From the NCBI RefSeq assembly GCF_011752525.1, contig NZ_VWXI01000018.1:1-64000 (forward strand): DNA of 64,000 nt, in the 5' to 3' direction. The notes beneath the pieces were generated by a model. The model made no database searches. It was not told the DNA's origin and worked only from the letters and a program-made list of their open reading frames with translations. The DNA is from Pantoea sp. Cy-639. Lineage in GTDB: Bacteria > Pseudomonadota > Gammaproteobacteria > Pseudomonadales > Pseudomonadaceae. How positions within the stretch are numbered: position 1 is the first letter of the stretch; each line of letters begins with the position of its first letter. Position numbers and translations under genes: made by a program. Below, in pieces: positions 61,188-64,000 of the stretch.

Positions 61188-62228
61188 ATGAAAACCCCCT
61201 TGCGTCATTTGCTTACCCCGTTGCTCGCCGGTCTGCTGAGTGCCTTGCCTGCAGTCGCCCATGCGGCTCAACCCGATGTGATCCGCATTGCCGTGCCGGA
61301 TCTCAGCGCGGGCAGCAAGCCTGCCGCGGGCGGCGTGGTGGATGTGCTGCGCGACCAGCAGTTGCTGGAAAAGGAATTCGCCAGGGACGGCATCCGCATC
61401 GACTGGCGTTTCTTCAAGGGCGCAGGCCCGGTGGTCAACGAGGCCCTGGCCAACGGCCAGGCGGACTTCGCCTACCTGGGTGACCTGGCGGCCATCATCG
61501 GCAAGGCCAATGGCCTCGATACCCGGGTGCTGTCGGCCGGGGTGCGTGGGGTGAAGAGTTACCTGGGCGTGGTCCCGGGCTCGGGCATCCACAGCCTGCA
61601 GGATCTCAAGGGCAAGCGCGTCGCGGTGTTCCGCGGCACCGCCAACCAGCTGTCGTTCGCCAGTGCCTTGGCCAGCCAGGGACTGTCCGAACGTGAGCTG
61701 AAAGTCATCAACCTCGACTTCAATGCGGCCAACGCTGCCCTGGCGGCGAAGCAGATCGATGCCACCTGGGGGCTGTCGAACCTGTTGTCGCTACGCGAAC
61801 GCGGCCTGGTCGAGCTGCCGGTCAACTCCCGCGACCTCAAGGGCGCAGGCAGTACCCAGGCGGTGCTGCTCGGCACGGGTGCCTTCATCCGTGAGCATCC
61901 CGACCTCACCCAGCGCCTGGTCAATGCCCAGCAGCAGGCGGTGAAGTGGCTGCGCGACGAGCACAACCGTGACGCCTATGTCGAGCTGGTAGCCAACAGC
62001 GCCAGTTGGCCGAAGAGCATCCTGCGCGACGACCTGGCCGAGGAAAACCTCGCCGACTATTTCGACCCACGCCTGGATGCCGGCTTCGTCGGCCTGCTGC
62101 AACAAGGCGTGGACCTGGCGGCCAGGGAGCGCTTGATCCGCCACGGTTTCCAGGTGGCCGACTGGATCGAGCCGCGCTTTCTCGATGCTGCCCTGCAACA
62201 CGACCAGGCCATCCAGGCCGCCCGCTGA
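61188..62228 (+). CDS. atsR: sulfate-ester/sulfonate ABC transporter periplasmic binding protein (AtsR-like)
   Basis: 346 residues. Signal peptide (about 1-26, ending AVAHA) followed by an SsuA/TauA-type binding fold: IRIAVPDLSAGSKPAAGG, the ligand-loop VNEALANGQADFAYLGDLAAIIGKANG, and KRVAVFRGTANQLSFA. It delivers sulfur-containing organic anions to the divergent permease/ATPase. The exact substrate is inferred from atsK, which follows 28 nt downstream. Confidence 0.85.
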   Translation: MKTPLRHLLTPLLAGLLSALPAVAHAAQPDVIRIAVPDLSAGSKPAAGGVVDVLRDQQLLEKEFARDGIRIDWRFFKGAGPVVNEALANGQADFAYLGDLAAIIGKANGLDTRVLSAGVRGVKSYLGVVPGSGIHSLQDLKGKRVAVFRGTANQLSFASALASQGLSERELKVINLDFNAANAALAAKQIDATWGLSNLLSLRERGLVELPVNSRDLKGAGSTQAVLLGTGAFIREHPDLTQRLVNAQQQAVKWLRDEHNRDAYVELVANSASWPKSILRDDLAEENLADYFDPRLDAGFVGLLQQGVDLAARERLIRHGFQVADWIEPRFLDAALQHDQAIQAAR

Positions 62229-62256
62229 CTCGCCAACAACCCTGAGGAGCACGACC

Positions 62257-63162
62257 ATGAGCAACGCCGCACTGGCCACCGCGCCGCAAACCCTCGAACT
62301 CGACATCCACCCCGTCGCCGGTCGCATCGGCGCCGAAATCCGTGGCATCAGGCTGTCGGCCGACCTCGACCCCGACACGATCGATGCCATCCAGGCCGCC
62401 CTGGTGCAGTACAAGGTGATCTTCTTCCGTGGCCAGGACCATCTTGACGATGTGGGCCAGGAGGCCTTCGCCCAGTTGCTCGGCGAGCCCATCGCCCACC
62501 CCACCGTGCCGGTGGTCGATGGCACTCGCTACCTGCTCCAGCTCGACGGCGCCGAGGGCCAGCGGGCCAACTCGTGGCACACCGATGTGACCTTCGTCGA
62601 CGCCTATCCCAAGGCATCGATCCTGCGCAGCGTGGTGGCGCCGGCTTCGGGGGGCGACACGGTGTGGGCCAACACCGCGGCGGCCTACCAGGAACTGCCT
62701 GAGCCCCTGCGCGCCCTGGCCGACCAGTTGTGGGCGGTGCACAGCAACGAATACGACTATGCCAGCGTCAAGCCCGATGTCGATCCGGCCAAGCTGGAGC
62801 GCTACCGCAAGGTGTTCACCTCGACCGTGTACGAGACCGAGCACCCGGTGGTACGGGTGCACCCGATCAGTGGCGAGCGAGTGTTGCAACTGGGGCACTT
62901 CGTGAAGCGCATCAAGGGCTACTCGCTGGCCGACTCGCAACATGTGTTCGCGCTGCTGCAGGGCCACGTGACGCGGCTGGAGAACACCGTGCGCTGGCGT
63001 TGGCAGGCGGGGGACGTGGCGATCTGGGACAACCGCGCGACCCAGCACTACGCTGTGGACGACTACGGCACCCAGCCGCGCATCGTGCGGCGGGTGACCC
63101 TGGCCGGTGAGGTGCCGGTGGGGGTGGATGGGCAGTCGAGCCGGACCACGCGCCAGGGCTGA
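62257..63162 (+). CDS. atsK: AtsK, alpha-ketoglutarate-dependent alkylsulfatase
   Basis: 301 residues, exactly the length of AtsK of P. putida. The iron ligands His108 and Asp110 (WHTDVTFV) and His264 (ATQHYAVDDYG) and the ketoglutarate-binding Arg275 are all present at the AtsK numbering. The enzyme oxidises medium-chain alkyl sulfate esters to aldehyde and sulfate, supplying sulfur when sulfate is scarce. The start is ATG 62257 (MSNAALATAP). It is cotranscribed with the binding-protein gene. Confidence 0.92.
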   Translation: MSNAALATAPQTLELDIHPVAGRIGAEIRGIRLSADLDPDTIDAIQAALVQYKVIFFRGQDHLDDVGQEAFAQLLGEPIAHPTVPVVDGTRYLLQLDGAEGQRANSWHTDVTFVDAYPKASILRSVVAPASGGDTVWANTAAAYQELPEPLRALADQLWAVHSNEYDYASVKPDVDPAKLERYRKVFTSTVYETEHPVVRVHPISGERVLQLGHFVKRIKGYSLADSQHVFALLQGHVTRLENTVRWRWQAGDVAIWDNRATQHYAVDDYGTQPRIVRRVTLAGEVPVGVDGQSSRTTRQG

Positions 63163-63178
63163 ACCTTCGCGGGTTCGG

Positions 63179-63216
63179 GCTTGCCCCGCGATGACTGCGC
63201 GCATCGCGGGACAAGC
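63179..63216. repeat. REP-like inverted repeat after atsK
   Basis: GCTTGCCCCGCGATG (63179-63193) and CATCGCGGGACAAGC (63202-63216) are complementary at 14 of 15 positions around an 8-nt loop. It is REP-like and sits between the convergent atsK and LysR genes. Confidence 0.7.
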
Positions 63217-63225
63217 GTTGGTCCT

Positions 63226-64000
63226 TCAACCCTCGGCGTCACAGGCAACCAGTTGCCTGACCAGCCCCTGCGCCAATGGCGACAAGCCATGGCCGACCCG
63301 GCTCACCACCCCGTAGCGGGTGTAGAACGCCTCCTCCTGTTCCGGCGCCAGGTCCGCCAGCTGCAGTGCCACCAAGCCCCGCTCTCCTTCGTACGCCCGC
63401 AGGTTCGCGCTGCAGGCGATGCCGAGGGTGTCCGACTGCAGCACCACGTTGAGCAGCGCATAGCCATGTTCGCATTCCACGCTGGGCAGGAAGTCCTGGC
63501 GCCCGCTGAGGTCGCTGAGGATCTTGCGGATGTTCGGTGGCCGGAAGGTGGTAGCCAGTGGGTAGTCGAACAGGTCTCGCGCCTTGACCTCGGCCAGCCG
63601 GGTCAGCGGATGCCCGACCCGGCAGCAGAAATGCCAGCGCTGCGGCGTCAGCTTGTGTACCTGGTAATCCGGGTCGGCTTCGAACTGGCGGGTGTCGGCG
63701 ACGAAGAACTCGATCTCCTCGGCGACCAGCCGACGGTTCAATGCCTGCCAGTTATCCACCTGGAAGCACGTGCGTGCCGCCGGGTATTCGCCGACGAAGC
63801 GCGCCACGGCCCGGGGTACCAGGCCCCCGGCGGGTGCCGGTCCCGAGCCGAAGCGCACCACGCCGGTAGTGGCGCCGTTGAACTGGTGGATCTCGTTGAC
63901 CAGGTTGTGCGCCCCATGCACCAGCCGCCGCGAATGCTCCAGCACCAGCAGGCCCTGGCGGGTCGGCGCCAGCTCTTTGCTGGCGCGGTCCACCAGCCGG
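63226..64000 (-). CDS. LysR-family regulator, C-terminal part (cut by window edge)
   Basis: About 258 residues of the effector-binding part and the end of the DNA-binding domain: DRASKELAPTRQG is the typical end of the LysR helix-turn-helix region, followed by the periplasmic-binding-like domain (GVVRFGSGPAPAGGLVPRAVARF ... DTLGIACSANLRAYEGERG). The N terminus is past 64000. It is convergent with atsK. A LysR repressor (SftR) controls sulfate-ester genes in P. putida; this gene is a plausible counterpart, unproven. Confidence 0.88.
   Translation of the reverse strand, partial: RLVDRASKELAPTRQGLLVLEHSRRLVHGAHNLVNEIHQFNGATTGVVRFGSGPAPAGGLVPRAVARFVGEYPAARTCFQVDNWQALNRRLVAEEIEFFVADTRQFEADPDYQVHKLTPQRWHFCCRVGHPLTRLAEVKARDLFDYPLATTFRPPNIRKILSDLSGRQDFLPSVECEHGYALLNVVLQSDTLGIACSANLRAYEGERGLVALQLADLAPEQEEAFYTRYGVVSRVGHGLSPLAQGLVRQLVACDAEG

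Overview
The window is a GC-rich chromosomal segment from a fluorescent pseudomonad, most likely of the Pseudomonas putida group. The evidence is a giant LapA-type adhesin built from 100- and 220-residue repeats, an AtsK alkylsulfatase with its transporter, SutA, AlgR/AlgQ/AlgP, and REP sequences of the Pseudomonas type. Most of the window is dense core chromosome. No phage, IS element or CRISPR array was seen.

Layout. (1) 1-10432: the 5' part of lapA (minus strand, cut by the left edge) and, divergent from it, lapE-lapB-lapC, the type I secretion machine that exports LapA. The TAAG site for the LapG protease is intact in LapA; lapD and lapG are not in the window. (2) 10454-12029: a WYL regulator and a Sel1-repeat protein. 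(3) 12154-17186: a five-gene operon with overlapping ends, marR / FUSC exporter / DUF1656 / HlyD adaptor / NodT outer-membrane lipoprotein, with a palindromic operator in front. (4) 17212-23529 (minus): comM, a DUF2493 gene coupled to mgtA, a long mgtA leader with a small ORF and hairpins, a Mop-domain protein and ubiK. (5) 23594-26457: glnK-amtB behind an NtrC/sigma-54 promoter, then sutA behind a long, highly structured leader RNA. (6) 26520-31130 (minus): lptM-lysA-dapF-DUF484-xerC-yigB; divergent from it are cyaY, a DUF1289 gene and rnk. (7) A decayed PI-PLC-like gene, then cyaA and small genes.

(8) 36942-45730: a GST, argH, algR (without its usual kinase gene fimS/algZ), hemC-hemD-hemX-hemY, a DsbB-like gene and rsd/algQ. 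(9) 45732-50816: an FKBP-type isomerase, algP, a TIGR02444 protein, an ABC-F ATPase and a LysE/RhtB exporter. (10) 50871-57912: slipin plus NfeD, a YbaK-like protein, DUF2789, an unknown membrane protein, a CBS-domain protein, two small membrane proteins sharing a zinc-ribbon head, and a secreted M20 dipeptidase behind a long perfect palindrome. (11) tRNA-Arg(CCG). (12) 58445-64000: a sulfate-ester locus of ATPase and fused double permease (minus), binding protein and atsK dioxygenase (plus), followed by a partial LysR regulator.

The least ordinary signals are the sutA leader RNA, the mgtA leader with a small ORF whose stop codon sits against a 10-bp stem, the palindromes in the lapA and dipeptidase upstream regions, the mosaic identity between lapA repeats, and the decayed phospholipase gene. 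All functional names rest on reading the translated sequence; no database search was run.
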